From the NCBI RefSeq assembly GCF_002002725.1, contig NZ_MUNW01000045.1:1-64000 (forward strand): a DNA stretch of 64,000 nt, read 5' to 3'. Below are positions 10,548 to 20,578 of this stretch, one piece after another. Position 1 is the stretch's first letter. The number at the start of each line of letters is the position of its first letter. The DNA comes from Sinorhizobium sp. A49. Lineage in GTDB: Bacteria > Pseudomonadota > Alphaproteobacteria > Rhizobiales > Rhizobiaceae. The notes beneath the pieces are model-generated. The model was given only the letters and a program-made list of their open reading frames with translations, did not search any database and was not told where the DNA came from. A program made the translations under genes and the position numbers.

Positions 10548-12815
10548 CTAAACCGGGATGCCGTTCGCCGCAGCGAAATCGATGAGGATCTGGCGAACCG
10601 GCGTCTGGTCGCGCGTATCGTCGAGCGCCGCGTTCAGCACCTCGCCGAGCTTGGTAGCATCCAAAGCCAGAAGCATCGCCTTGATCGGACCGACCGCCGT
10701 CGGCGACATCGACACCGAACGGTAGCCAAGACCGAGCAGCGCCATTGCAGACAGGGGCTTGCTCGCCATCTCGCCGCACAGCGTCACTGGCGTCTGATGG
10801 CGCTCGCCACCGCGCACGATATCGCGCAGGATCCTCAGGAAAGGCCGACCGAGCACGTCGAACCTGTCGGAAACACGGGCGTTGCCGCGATCGACCGCCA
10901 TGGCGAACTGGAACAGATCGTTGGAGCCGACCGAGACGAAATCGACCTCGCTCATCAGTTCGTCGAGCTGCCATAAGAGCGCCGGCACTTCCAGCATGGC
11001 GCCGAACTGGAGCTTGCGCGGTAGCTGTTCGCCAAGCTTCGACTGGCGCTCGATTTCCTTTTGCAGGAGCTCGCGGGCTTCCTTCAGCTCCGAGACCTCG
11101 GTCACCATCGGCAGCATCAGCTTCAGCTCTAGACCAGCCGCCGCGCGCAGCATGGCGCGAAGCTGGGTGCGCAAGAGCCCGGGTCGGTCGAGCGAAAGAC
11201 GGATCGCCCGCCAGCCGAGCGCCGGATTCTCCTCTTCCGCCGCGCGGAAATAGGGAACGACCTTGTCGCCGCCGATATCGAGCGTGCGGAAGGTCACCGG
11301 CTTGCCGCCGGTCTGCTTCAGCACGCTACGATAGAAGGCTTCCTGCTCTTCCGCCTTCGGCATGGTCGAGGCGATCATGAACTGCAGCTCGGTGCGGAAG
11401 AGGCCGATGCCCTCGGCACCCGCTTCGTTCAGATGCGGCAGGTCGACCAGAAGGCCGGCATTCATTTGAAGCGTGATGCGCTTGCCGTCCTTGGTCAGCG
11501 GCTCGACATCCCGAAGCGCGCGGAACTGCGCCTGGCGGCGAGCCCGGAAACGCACTTTTTCCTCGTAGGCGCGCTGCAGATCGGCCAGCGGCCGCAGATG
11601 CACCTTGGCATCGTCGCCATCGATGATGACGGCGTCGCGATTTTCCGCAAGGGCGACGGCACCCGCCGCCTGACCGACCACCGGAATACCCATGGCACGG
11701 GCAACGATGACCACGTGGCTGGTGACGGCGCCTTCTTCAAGCACCAGACCGCGAACGTTTTCGCGCGGATAGTCGAGAAGCTCGGCAGCGCCCATCGCTC
11801 GGGCGACGACCACCGCATCGGTCGGAAAATCGCTTGCCGAAAGCTTGGCGCCATAGCCGGAAAGCTGGCGCAACAGCCGGTTGGCGAGGTCGTCGAAATC
11901 GTGCATGCGCTCGCGCAGATAGGGATCCGTCAGCCGGATCATGCGCGCCTTGGTCTCGCTCTGCACCCGCTCGACGGCGGCTTCGGCCGTCAGGCCGTTG
12001 CGGATCGCCTCTTCCAGCTTCCGCACCCAGCCGCGGTCATGGGCAAACATGCGATAGGTCTCGAGCACCGCGCGGTGCTCGCCCTCCATCGACACTTCGC
12101 GCCGCGACAACATGTCGTCGATCGAGATCCGCAGCGACCCCAGCGCTTCGGCAAGCCGCTGCAACTCCTGGTCCGTATCCTCGTTCAGAAGGTTGGTGAC
12201 GACGATCCTCGGCTCGTGCAGCACGACATAGCCAAGTCCGATGCCTTCGCCATAGCTGTTGCCGTCGATCGAGACCGGGCGGGACAGATCTAGCTCGAGG
12301 CCGGGCTTGGTGATCTTCTTCAACTCGCCGGTCGCGACCATTTCGGCCAGAACCATGGCGGTCGTTTCGAGAGCCTCGACCTCGTCTTCGCGATAGTTGC
12401 GCATCGCCTTGTTCTGAACGACGAGAACGCCGAGCGCACGGCCGGTGCGCAGGATCGGCACACCGAGGAACGAGTGATAGATTTCTTCGCCGGTCTCCGG
12501 CAGGTAGGTGAAGGCGGGATGCGCCTGGGCGTCGGACAGATTGAGCGGACGCGCGGAGGCGGCAATGGTGCCGACGAGGCCCTGCCCCATCTTCAATTGC
12601 GCCAAGTGGACGGCGGTCTTGTTCAGACCTTCGGTCGCGTAGAGTTCGAGCACCCCGTCGGAACGCAGCACATAGACCGAACACACTTCCGCGACCATGT
12701 TTTGTGCGATCTGGCGCACGATCCGGTCAAGGCGCTCCTGTGGCTCGAGCGGTTCCGCCATCAGTTCGCGCAACCGCTTGAGGAGAACGCGCGGACCTGC
12801 GGAAAGGTCTCTCAT
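10548..12815 (-). CDS. ptsP: Phosphoenolpyruvate-protein phosphotransferase PtsP (EI-Ntr)
   Basis: 755-residue enzyme I of the nitrogen phosphotransferase system. It autophosphorylates from PEP and passes phosphate to NPr. An N-terminal GAF domain (about 1-160) distinguishes it from sugar-PTS EI and is the usual site of glutamine sensing. The phospho-histidine domain has H367 in GAVTSHVVIVARAMGIPVVG. The C-terminal PEP-binding barrel includes LCGEMASKPL. In rhizobia this pathway affects carbon/nitrogen control and K+ transport. It sits directly downstream of lysC on the same strand, an order conserved in Rhizobiaceae. Confidence 0.95.
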   Translation of the reverse strand: MRDLSAGPRVLLKRLRELMAEPLEPQERLDRIVRQIAQNMVAEVCSVYVLRSDGVLELYATEGLNKTAVHLAQLKMGQGLVGTIAASARPLNLSDAQAHPAFTYLPETGEEIYHSFLGVPILRTGRALGVLVVQNKAMRNYREDEVEALETTAMVLAEMVATGELKKITKPGLELDLSRPVSIDGNSYGEGIGLGYVVLHEPRIVVTNLLNEDTDQELQRLAEALGSLRISIDDMLSRREVSMEGEHRAVLETYRMFAHDRGWVRKLEEAIRNGLTAEAAVERVQSETKARMIRLTDPYLRERMHDFDDLANRLLRQLSGYGAKLSASDFPTDAVVVARAMGAAELLDYPRENVRGLVLEEGAVTSHVVIVARAMGIPVVGQAAGAVALAENRDAVIIDGDDAKVHLRPLADLQRAYEEKVRFRARRQAQFRALRDVEPLTKDGKRITLQMNAGLLVDLPHLNEAGAEGIGLFRTELQFMIASTMPKAEEQEAFYRSVLKQTGGKPVTFRTLDIGGDKVVPYFRAAEEENPALGWRAIRLSLDRPGLLRTQLRAMLRAAAGLELKLMLPMVTEVSELKEARELLQKEIERQSKLGEQLPRKLQFGAMLEVPALLWQLDELMSEVDFVSVGSNDLFQFAMAVDRGNARVSDRFDVLGRPFLRILRDIVRGGERHQTPVTLCGEMASKPLSAMALLGLGYRSVSMSPTAVGPIKAMLLALDATKLGEVLNAALDDTRDQTPVRQILIDFAAANGIPV

Positions 12816-12905
12816 CGCGTGGGGTCCCCCGAAAAAGAGTAGACGACGGCGGCGGAAGAATTCGCAGCCGAAACCGCTGCGAATCCCAAATCAGTCACCT
12901 CTGGA

Positions 12906-14180
12906 TTAACTCTTATCGAGACCGTAGGCGGAATGCAAAGTGCGAACTGCCAATTCGGCATAGGGTCCGTCGATCAGGATCGAGATCTTGATTTCGGAGG
13001 TGGTGATCGCCTTGATGTTGATGCCCTTGTCGGCGAGCGCACGGAACGCCGATGCGGCAACGCCGGCGTGGCTACGCATGCCGATGCCGATGACCGAGAC
13101 CTTGACGAGGCCGGCTTCCGACTGGATCACGTCGTAGCCGATCTTTTCCTTGTTGTCGCCGAGCACGCGGAGCGCCTTGTCGACATCGCCGGACGGAACG
13201 GTGAAGGTCATGTCGGTCTTCGAACCATCTTCAGAGATGTTCTGGACGATCATGTCGACATTGATATGGGCTTCAGCCAGCGGCCCGAAGATCGCCGCGG
13301 AAACGCCCGGCCGGTCGGAAAGACGACGCAGCGAAATCTGGGCTTCATCCTTGGCATAGGCAATGCCGGTTACGACTTCCTGTTCCACGATTTCTTCCTC
13401 ATCACAAATCAGCGTGCCGGGCGGATTGAGAAGGTCACCCATGCCCGGCGCATCGGGATCCTCAAAAGACGAGCGCACGAAGGTACGGACCTTGTGCACC
13501 ATGGCAAGCTCGACCGAGCGCACCTGCAGCACCTTGGCGCCGAGCGATGCCATTTCCAGCATTTCCTCGAACGCGATCTTTTTCAGACGCCGCGCCTTCG
13601 GCTCGATGCGCGGGTCGGTGGTGTAGACGCCGTCGACGTCGGTGTAGATGTCGCAACGGTCGGCCTTGACGGCTGCGGCAATCGCAACGGCCGACGTATC
13701 GGAGCCACCGCGGCCGAGCGTCGCCAGCCGGTTGTCCGGGCCAAGCCCCTGGAAGCCGGCGACAACGGCCACCTGGCCCTCGCCCATGCGACGGATGATT
13801 TCGGCGCCCTCGATGTCAAGGATGCGCGCAGCGCCATGAGCGTTGTCAGTGCGGATCGGGATCTGCCAGCCCTGCCAGGAGCGCGCATTGATGCCCATCG
13901 ACTGCAGCGCGATCGCCAGCAGCCCCGAGGTCACCTGCTCGCCCGAGGCAACGATGGCGTCATATTCGCGCGCATCGTAGAACGGCGCGTTGCTGCCGGC
14001 GACCTTGGGCATGTTCTGCACCCAGCCGACCAGTTCGTTGGTCTTGCCGGACATGGCGGAAACGACGACCGCGACCTCGTGGCCGGCGTCGACTTCACGT
14101 TTCACATGGCGGGCAACGTTGTGAATGCGGTCCAAATCAGCGACGGAAGTTCCGCCGAATTTCATCACGATGCGTGCCAT
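12906..14180 (-). CDS. lysC: Aspartate kinase
   Basis: 424-residue aspartokinase, first step of the lysine/threonine/methionine pathway: phosphorylation of aspartate to aspartyl phosphate. It begins MARIVMKFGGTSV, the canonical KFGGTS kinase motif. The kinase domain covers about 1-250, followed by two ACT domains that bind lysine and/or threonine for feedback control. The start at 14180 is used because it begins the conserved motif and has GAGG just upstream; the frame is open further but that part is not protein-like. ptsP follows 90 bases downstream. A leader rich in GCGC palindrome lies at about 14206-14222. Confidence 0.96.
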   Translation of the reverse strand: MARIVMKFGGTSVADLDRIHNVARHVKREVDAGHEVAVVVSAMSGKTNELVGWVQNMPKVAGSNAPFYDAREYDAIVASGEQVTSGLLAIALQSMGINARSWQGWQIPIRTDNAHGAARILDIEGAEIIRRMGEGQVAVVAGFQGLGPDNRLATLGRGGSDTSAVAIAAAVKADRCDIYTDVDGVYTTDPRIEPKARRLKKIAFEEMLEMASLGAKVLQVRSVELAMVHKVRTFVRSSFEDPDAPGMGDLLNPPGTLICDEEEIVEQEVVTGIAYAKDEAQISLRRLSDRPGVSAAIFGPLAEAHINVDMIVQNISEDGSKTDMTFTVPSGDVDKALRVLGDNKEKIGYDVIQSEAGLVKVSVIGIGMRSHAGVAASAFRALADKGINIKAITTSEIKISILIDGPYAELAVRTLHSAYGLDKS

Positions 14181-14482
14181 TTCGCCTCTACCGGTACCGA
14201 TGTTTGCGCGCGAGCGCGCGTGACAGGAATGCGCCCCCGTCGGCGCCCGACGATCAAAAAAGCTTGGGAGACTTCTCGGACATCGGCCAATCACCGCTTC
14301 GGGGAGCGGAAAGTCGCGGCGTCTCTTAGCGGATCGGGGGGCGGGGCGCAATGGCAAGAAGGCAGGAATAAGGCTCGCTTGCCCACGACGCGACCGCACG
14401 CCGAGCAACAATATTTCCAATCGTCGCCATTGGTAGCAACAAATGCTCTGCCAGACACCTTTGCGGCTTTTCAGATGTGGCA

Positions 14483-14821
14483 TCAGCCATCAGCAGTGGC
14501 ACACAACCGTCGGCACCCCGTTGAAAATTGTTCGCGGCGATGGTAATGAGGCGACGCAACTCGATTGTGAAAGGAGGGCTGCGTTGTGATGACATTTTTC
14601 CGGCACCACCGCCAGCGTGGCCCCGTCAACGCCCTGCAGATGCGTTTGCAGGGCTGACCGGTACAATCGCTTCGCGTAATCGCGAACCTTATCCCTGGTC
14701 TGCCCCAGTGTGGTGCGGCTGAAAACCGTTTCGGTTTGAATGCCCGCGCCGTTTTCCATACCGAGCCGACGTGGCCCGATACCTGCACGATATCGTGCTT
14801 CGGGTCCGACATTCCGCCCAA
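14483..14821 (-). CDS. Questionable small ORF, possible gene remnant
   Basis: The minus strand has a 112-codon frame with a TTG start at 14821 and an ATG three codons later (MSDPKHDIVQVSGHVGS) preceded by GGGCGGA. Its C-terminal two-thirds are Arg/Cys-rich and unlike a folded protein. A second minus-strand frame, from an ATG at about 14759, is more protein-like (MENGAGIQTETVFSRTT). The pattern could reflect a frameshifted remnant. No family is recognised, and chance openness in GC-rich DNA is equally possible. Confidence 0.2.
   Translation of the reverse strand: MGGMSDPKHDIVQVSGHVGSVWKTARAFKPKRFSAAPHWGRPGIRFAITRSDCTGQPCKRICRALTGPRWRWCRKNVITTQPSFHNRVASPHYHRREQFSTGCRRLCATADG
14589..14657 (+). 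CDS. Candidate leader peptide upstream of ABC-F gene
   Basis: 22-codon ORF (MTFFRHHRQRG..., ending MRLQG) preceded by an excellent ribosome site, AAAGGAGGG at 14570-14578. A GTG directly before the ATG gives ideal spacing. It contains an R-Q-R triplet (residues 8-10), the Arg-X-Arg pattern known from macrolide-arrested leader peptides. Its last codons form one arm of the GCCCTGCA/TGCAGGGC hairpin. The ABC-F gene begins 226 bases later. Translation is unproven and no U-rich attenuator is visible. Confidence 0.3.
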   Translation: MTFFRHHRQRGPVNALQMRLQG

Positions 14822-14883
14822 CCCGGCAGATGTTTTGCCGCCCGTGGATGTCTGCCGTCGCTCGCGCAGTCCAGAGAACGAAC

Positions 14884-16416
<1,533 letters not shown>

Positions 16417-16425
16417 CGAACGAGA

Positions 16426-16461
16426 GGTGCACGGTTGATGCCGTGCACCCCTATTTTTTTT
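16426..16461 (+). terminator. Terminator of the ABC-F gene
   Basis: A perfect 9-base-pair stem GGTGCACGG (16426-16434)/CCGTGCACC (16441-16449) has a 6-base loop. A run of nine T residues begins at 16453. It starts about 10 bases after the ABC-F stop codon. Confidence 0.9.
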
Positions 16462-16497
16462 CTGATCGACCGGGCCAATGGCTTCCTCAGCAACGAA

Positions 16498-16526
16498 CTT
16501 GACTGGAGGATGCGATCGGGCGATAT
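16498..16526 (+). promoter_or_regulatory. Housekeeping promoter of the methyltransferase gene
   Basis: CTTGAC (16498-16503), a 17-base spacer and CGATAT (16521-16526). This matches the rhizobial consensus CTTGAC-N17-CTATAT at 11 of 12 positions. It gives a leader of about 180 bases before the methyltransferase start. Confidence 0.7.
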
Positions 16527-16711
16527 CGGACCCATGTGCGAACATGACGTCCATATCGTTGCGCGTTCGGCCGGCATCCCAACAGGCGGGATGCGGGGCG
16601 ATAGAGCACGCTGACGAAAGAGCGTTCGCGCACCTGCAGCCTCGCCGGAAACGGACGGGGTTCTTCTTTTGACGGGTGCGCCGTCCATCGGCATTTTTGA
16701 TGGAGAATGAA

Positions 16712-17440
16712 ATGGCACAGAATATCTACGACAAACCGGAATTTTTCAAAGGCTATAGCCAGCTCGGGCGATCCGTGCACGGTCTAGACGGTGCGGCAGA
16801 GTGGCCGGCGATACGCGCCGCCCTGCCGGATCTGAAGGGCAAGCGCGTGGTCGACCTCGGCTGCGGCTTCGGCTGGTTCTCGCGCTTCGCCCGCGAGCAG
16901 GGTGCAGCCCGCGTGCTCGGGCTCGACCTATCGGAAAACATGATTGCCCGCGCTCGTCGCGATACGGCCGATCCTGCGATCGAATACGGCATCGCCGATC
17001 TCGATCACCTTGCGCTTGAAGCCGGCGCCTTCGACGTCGCCTACAGTTCGCTCGCATTTCATTATGTCGAGGACTTCGACCGGGTGGTCCGGGCGATCCA
17101 CGATGCGCTGGTGCCGGGCGCGCACCTGGTCTTCACCGTCGAGCACCCGATCTACATGGCCTCGCTCACTCCGGGCTGGCAGGTCGGCGAAGACGGCCGG
17201 AAGCGCTGGCCGGTGGACCACTACTCCGTCGAGGGCCGGCGCACGACGGACTGGCTGGCCAAGGGCGTCGTCAAGTATCATCGCACCATCGGCACCACGC
17301 TCAACGCCTTGATGCGTGCAGGCTTCGCCATCCGTCACGTCGAGGAGTGGTACCCGACACCGGCACAGATCGATGCCAATCCGGATCTTGCCGAAGAGAT
17401 GGAACGGCCGATGATCCTGATCGTAGACGCACAACGATAG
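16712..17440 (+). CDS. Class I SAM-dependent methyltransferase
   Basis: 242-residue methyltransferase of the Methyltransf_11 type. The SAM-binding motif I is VVDLGCGFGWFSRFA, followed by the acidic-loop residue region GLDLSENMI, and a post-motif SSLAFHYVED. The acceptor is unknown; the fold is shared by small-molecule and quinone methylases. The start at 16712 has GGAG six bases upstream, and it begins MAQNIYDKPEFF. The gene has its own promoter (16498-16526) and lies between terminated neighbours. It is part of the accessory-looking block between lysC and ubiG. Confidence 0.85.
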   Translation: MAQNIYDKPEFFKGYSQLGRSVHGLDGAAEWPAIRAALPDLKGKRVVDLGCGFGWFSRFAREQGAARVLGLDLSENMIARARRDTADPAIEYGIADLDHLALEAGAFDVAYSSLAFHYVEDFDRVVRAIHDALVPGAHLVFTVEHPIYMASLTPGWQVGEDGRKRWPVDHYSVEGRRTTDWLAKGVVKYHRTIGTTLNALMRAGFAIRHVEEWYPTPAQIDANPDLAEEMERPMILIVDAQR

Positions 17441-17484
17441 GTTGCTCGGTCTGTGCGCAGCGAAGAGCACGCCCGCGACAAGCA

Positions 17485-18009
17485 TCAGCCTGACAGCTGT
17501 TTCCGCATGAGCGCGCGTGCCCGGTGAAGCCGCGCCTTGACCGCCTGCTGGGTCACCCCAAGACGGAGCGCGATCTCGCCAACAGTCAGCTCCTGCATAT
17601 CGCGCAACAGCACGACATCGCGGTAGTGACCAGGGAGTGCCTCGATCGCCGCCGCCAGATCGAGGCGCACGTCCAACTCGGGTCGCGCTACAAGCGCGGC
17701 CTGGGCCTCCTCGTCCTCGACCGGGACTGAAATCGACGAGCGGCCCTTGCGCGCGAGCCGGAGGCATTCCCGCATGGCGACCGTGAAGAGCCAGCTGGGC
17801 AAGGCGGCCAGTGAGCGGATCGCACCGACACGACGAAAGAGCTGCCACAGCACCTCCTGCGTTGCATCGTCCTCGTCGCTGGCGCGGCAGCGCGATCGGG
17901 CATAACGACGAACATCCGGTTGTGTCGCCTCGATCAGCCGAATGATCGCTTGACGGTTGCCGAGCCGCGCCTCTTCGAAAACCGTCTGCGATAGTCCTTT
18001 GCCTGCCAC
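17485..18009 (-). CDS. ECF-like RNA polymerase sigma factor
   Basis: 174-residue sigma-70 family protein with only regions 2 and 4, i.e. ECF-like. Region 2 contains DATQEVLWQLFRRV and SWLFTVAMRECLR. Region 4 carries the helix-turn-helix LTVGEIALRLGVTQQAVKARL. The GTG at 18009 is the preferred start. It lies one base after the TAA of the DUF2892 gene, with GGCGGA upstream, so translation of the pair is probably coupled. No anti-sigma gene is next to it. The target promoter is unknown. The frame continues upstream to 18084 inside the neighbouring gene, but that part looks like shadow sequence. Confidence 0.85.
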   Translation of the reverse strand: MAGKGLSQTVFEEARLGNRQAIIRLIEATQPDVRRYARSRCRASDEDDATQEVLWQLFRRVGAIRSLAALPSWLFTVAMRECLRLARKGRSSISVPVEDEEAQAALVARPELDVRLDLAAAIEALPGHYRDVVLLRDMQELTVGEIALRLGVTQQAVKARLHRARALMRKQLSG

Positions 18010-18010
18010 T

Positions 18011-18220
18011 TTATCCGCCGCGTTTCTTGCCAATGCCTGCCATTGCGCACATTGGGCAATAGCCGACAATACCAGTGAGCGCAAAACCCACGCCCAACGC
18101 CGCTGCCGCTATTGCTAACCCCGTATCCAGCAATTGAATCGAGGCGGCTGCCGCCAGTATCCCAAGGGCAAGCCTGCCGATGCCCTGGGCTGTACCGATA
18201 TTCTTGCGATAGAATGCCAT
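18011..18220 (-). CDS. DUF2892 (YgaP-type) small membrane protein
   Basis: 69-residue protein with two hydrophobic segments (about 16-32 and 36-55), starting MAFYRKNIGTAQGIGR as usual for the YgaP/DUF2892 family. A C-terminal CPMC motif sits at the membrane edge and could be redox-active or metal-binding. In YgaP-like proteins this module is often joined to a rhodanese domain, which is absent here. AAAGGA lies 8 bases before the start. Its stop codon abuts the GTG of the sigma factor gene, so it may be a membrane partner or sensor for that sigma factor. That is inference from context only. Confidence 0.85.
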   Translation of the reverse strand: MAFYRKNIGTAQGIGRLALGILAAAASIQLLDTGLAIAAAALGVGFALTGIVGYCPMCAMAGIGKKRGG

Positions 18221-18488
18221 TCCGTTGTCCTTTCAAGTCTCTCGATTTGCCTGCGCAGATAAGAGGCGGCGACACAGCGAACGGATTCGCGATGGCGATC
18301 ATTTTTTCCTGACCCCATTGTTGGCCGCATCCCTGGCGGACCGGCACAGGCCAAGCGCAGCCATGTAGACCGGCATCACATTCGCCATCAAGATAAAACT
18401 ACTTGCATTTCGCAATCAGTTTCGAGATCATCTTTCCGTCAGTGCGGAAGGTCGCGACCGGCCGGCCAGCAAAAATGGGAGAACAATA

Positions 18489-19037
18489 ATGCGCAAGGTC
18501 ATCATGTGGGACATGGTCAGTGTCGACGGCTTCTTCGAAGCGCCCGGCCATGACATCAGCTGGTTCGTCTTCGAGGACGAACTTGCGGGCTATATCGGCG
18601 AGACCCAGCGTGAAGGCGATACGCTGCTCTTCGGCCGGGTGACCTATGAGATGATGGCGTCCTACTGGCCAGAGGCCGAGGGCGATATCGCCACCTATAT
18701 GAACGGCGCAGAGAAATACGTCTTCTCCCGTTCATTGACGAGTGCTGATTGGCACAACACAACCCTCGTTGCCGGCGATGCCGTGGCCGAAATCGAACGC
18801 CTGAAGGCACTGGACGGCGGGACCATCTTCATCTTCGGCAGCGCAGATTTTGCCGCAGGGCTGGTGGAAAAGGGCCTGGTCGACGAATATCGCCTCGGCA
18901 TCAACCCGGTGCTGCTCGGCAAGGGCGTTCCGCTCTTCAAATCCGTGCCGAAGCGCACCACCCTCAAGCTCACCCACACAAGGCCGCTCAAATCGGGCGT
19001 CGTCATCCTCCACTACCAGCCGCAGCCGGATGCCTGA
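18489..19037 (+). CDS. RibD_C/dihydrofolate reductase-like family protein
   Basis: 182-residue protein of the RibD C-terminal/DHFR-like superfamily. It starts [20 protein letters not shown]. The segment [16 protein letters not shown] and the NADPH-loop region [13 protein letters not shown] are the characteristic blocks of this family. A reductase acting on a pterin-, flavin- or similar substrate is likely, but no substrate can be assigned. GGGAG lies 8 bases before the ATG. The gene stands alone between the divergent DUF2892/sigma pair and ubiG. Such proteins are frequent in accessory regions of soil bacteria. Confidence 0.85.
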   Translation: MRKVIMWDMVSVDGFFEAPGHDISWFVFEDELAGYIGETQREGDTLLFGRVTYEMMASYWPEAEGDIATYMNGAEKYVFSRSLTSADWHNTTLVAGDAVAEIERLKALDGGTIFIFGSADFAAGLVEKGLVDEYRLGINPVLLGKGVPLFKSVPKRTTLKLTHTRPLKSGVVILHYQPQPDA

Positions 19038-19107
19038 TCGGGCGCTGCCGATGTCGCGGCGGGTGCTCTGGCCACGTCAGATGCGCTGTTGTGGCCATGG
19101 CCCGCCT

Positions 19108-19136
19108 CTTGACATCCCTGTCCGATCGTCCGACTT
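19108..19136 (+). promoter_or_regulatory. Possible promoter of ubiG
   Basis: CTTGAC (19108-19113), 17 bases, then CGACTT (19131-19136). The -35 is perfect for rhizobia, but the -10 matches only three of six positions. Initiation would leave a leader of about 20 bases before ubiG. Confidence 0.35.
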
Positions 19137-19164
19137 CATCAGGCAGAATGAAGGAGACGGCAGC

Positions 19165-19911
19165 ATGAGCGAGCAAGCGCGCACGACGATCGACCAGAGC
19201 GAGGTAGACCGCTTTTCGGCCATGGCCGCCGAGTGGTGGGACCCGACGGGAAAGTTCCGGCCGCTGCACAAGTTCAACCCCGTGCGCCTCGCCTACATCC
19301 GCGATCGGGTTGCCGAGCATTTCGGCCGTGATCCGAAGAGCCCGCAGCCGCTGAAGGGGCTTCGCCTGCTCGATATCGGCTGCGGCGGTGGGCTGCTGTC
19401 GGAACCGATGGCCCGCATGGGCGCTGACGTCGTCGGAGCCGATGCCTCGGAAAAGAACATCGGCATTGCCAAGACCCACGCCGCCGGCAGTGGCGTTACC
19501 GTCGACTATCGCGCCGTGACGGCGGAAGCTCTTGCAGAAGCGGGCGAAAGCTTCGACATCGTCCTCAACATGGAAGTGGTCGAGCACGTCGCCGATGTCG
19601 ACTTCTTCATGACCACCTGCGCCCATATGGTCCGCCCCGGCGGCCTGATGTTCGTCGCCACCATCAACCGCACGATGAAGGCCGCGGCACTTGCGATCTT
19701 CGCCGCCGAAAACGTCCTGCGCTGGCTGCCGCGCGGCACCCACCAGTATGAAAAGCTGGTGCGCCCCGAGGAACTGGAAAAGCCGCTTGTCGCAAGCGGA
19801 CTGGAGGTCACCGAGCGCACCGGCGTGTTCTTCAACCCGCTCTCCAACCAGTGGAACCTGTCGAAGGACATGGACGTCAACTACATGATTGTCGCCAAGC
19901 GCCCGCTTTGA
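19165..19911 (+). CDS. ubiG: Ubiquinone biosynthesis O-methyltransferase UbiG
   Basis: 248-residue methyltransferase performing the two O-methylations of ubiquinone synthesis. It is recognised by the N-terminal block [23 protein letters not shown]. The SAM motif [20 protein letters not shown] and MEVVEHV follow, and the family block INRTMKAA lies further on. A membrane-associating amphipathic insertion is expected after it. AAGGAG is 8 bases upstream of the chosen ATG; upstream in-frame codons overlap the previous gene and are not part of it. A bidirectional terminator follows. Confidence 0.96.
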   Translation: MSEQARTTIDQSEVDRFSAMAAEWWDPTGKFRPLHKFNPVRLAYIRDRVAEHFGRDPKSPQPLKGLRLLDIGCGGGLLSEPMARMGADVVGADASEKNIGIAKTHAAGSGVTVDYRAVTAEALAEAGESFDIVLNMEVVEHVADVDFFMTTCAHMVRPGGLMFVATINRTMKAAALAIFAAENVLRWLPRGTHQYEKLVRPEELEKPLVASGLEVTERTGVFFNPLSNQWNLSKDMDVNYMIVAKRPL

Positions 19912-19951
19912 CGGCTAGGTCGTCGAGCTTCAGAAGTCTGGACTGAAAAAT

Positions 19952-19987
19952 AAAACCCTCCGGCGATGCCTTTCACCGGAGGGTTTT
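19952..19987. terminator. Bidirectional terminator between ubiG and a GNAT gene
   Basis: A perfect 12-base-pair stem (19952-19963 with 19976-19987) runs AAAACCCTCCGG, so both strands leave a four-T tail. The loop has 12 bases. It lies between the convergent ubiG and GNAT genes. Confidence 0.85.
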
Positions 19988-20007
19988 GCATTTGTCCGGG
20001 AGTTGCC

Positions 20008-20574
20008 TCAGGCGGCCTTCGGCCGTGCCTGCCATTCGTGCTGCAGCAGGGCGTAAATGTATTCGTCGCCCCATTGCCCGTTGAACAGGTCGTTCTGGAT
20101 GAGATGCGCCTCACGGCGCATGCCGAGGCGCTCGACGACGCCGACCGAGCCCGCATTGAGCGGATCGAGGCGGGCAAAAATCCGGTGGAAATTCAGCTGC
20201 GAAAAACCGACATCGAGCGCCGCACGCATCGCCTCGGTCGCATAGCCCTTGCCGGCAAATACCGGGTTGAAGATGTAGCCGGTTTCCGCCTGCCGCGCTG
20301 CTTTGCTGGCGAGCTTCAACAGGACCTCACCGACAAGCGCACCATCTTCCCGTCGTTCGACGGCAAAAACCGCGGTATCGCCGTCCTCATCGAGACGAGG
20401 ATTGCTCGCCTTGGCGAATTTTTCGCGGGCCGCGTGCTCGTCGAGCGGATCAGCATAGAGATAGCGGTAGACTTCCGGCAGCCGGTGATAGGCATGGAAC
20501 CCTTCGAAATCCTCAGGTGCAAAATGCCGGATCGTCAGGCGATCGGTGGTAAGGCGAATGTCGCAAAGGTCCAT
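20008..20574 (-). CDS. GNAT family N-acetyltransferase (RimJ/RimL-like)
   Basis: 188-residue acetyltransferase. The start MDLCDIRLTTDRLTIRHF is typical of the RimJ/RimL-like subgroup. The acetyl-CoA pyrophosphate loop appears as NPVFAGKGYATEAMRAAL, and NAGSVGVVERLGM is the conserved C-terminal block. RimL-type enzymes acetylate ribosomal protein N-termini, but this subgroup also contains small-molecule acetylases, so the substrate is open. The gene converges on ubiG and is separated from the DUF1178 gene by an unusual long hairpin. Confidence 0.85.
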   Translation of the reverse strand: MDLCDIRLTTDRLTIRHFAPEDFEGFHAYHRLPEVYRYLYADPLDEHAAREKFAKASNPRLDEDGDTAVFAVERREDGALVGEVLLKLASKAARQAETGYIFNPVFAGKGYATEAMRAALDVGFSQLNFHRIFARLDPLNAGSVGVVERLGMRREAHLIQNDLFNGQWGDEYIYALLQHEWQARPKAA

Positions 20575-20578
20575 TGCT

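Larger units (their letters stand above)
14181..14883. other. 703-base region between lysC and the ABC-F gene
   Basis: No gene is well supported here. It contains the lysC leader, with a GCGCGC palindrome near 14206-14222. A Shine-Dalgarno-led 22-codon plus-strand ORF lies at 14589-14657. Several hairpins follow: GCCCTGCA/TGCAGGGC (14631-14654), TTCGCG/CGCGAA (14671-14686) and AAACCG/CGGTTT near 14720. A perfect palindrome GCACGATATCGTGC is at 14785-14798. Two overlapping minus-strand frames look partly protein-like. Confidence 0.5.

Noticed and set aside
12933-14546. 537-codon plus-strand frame opposite lysC
   Set aside because: It is antisense of lysC. It extends into the non-coding upstream region without any gain in protein-like character.
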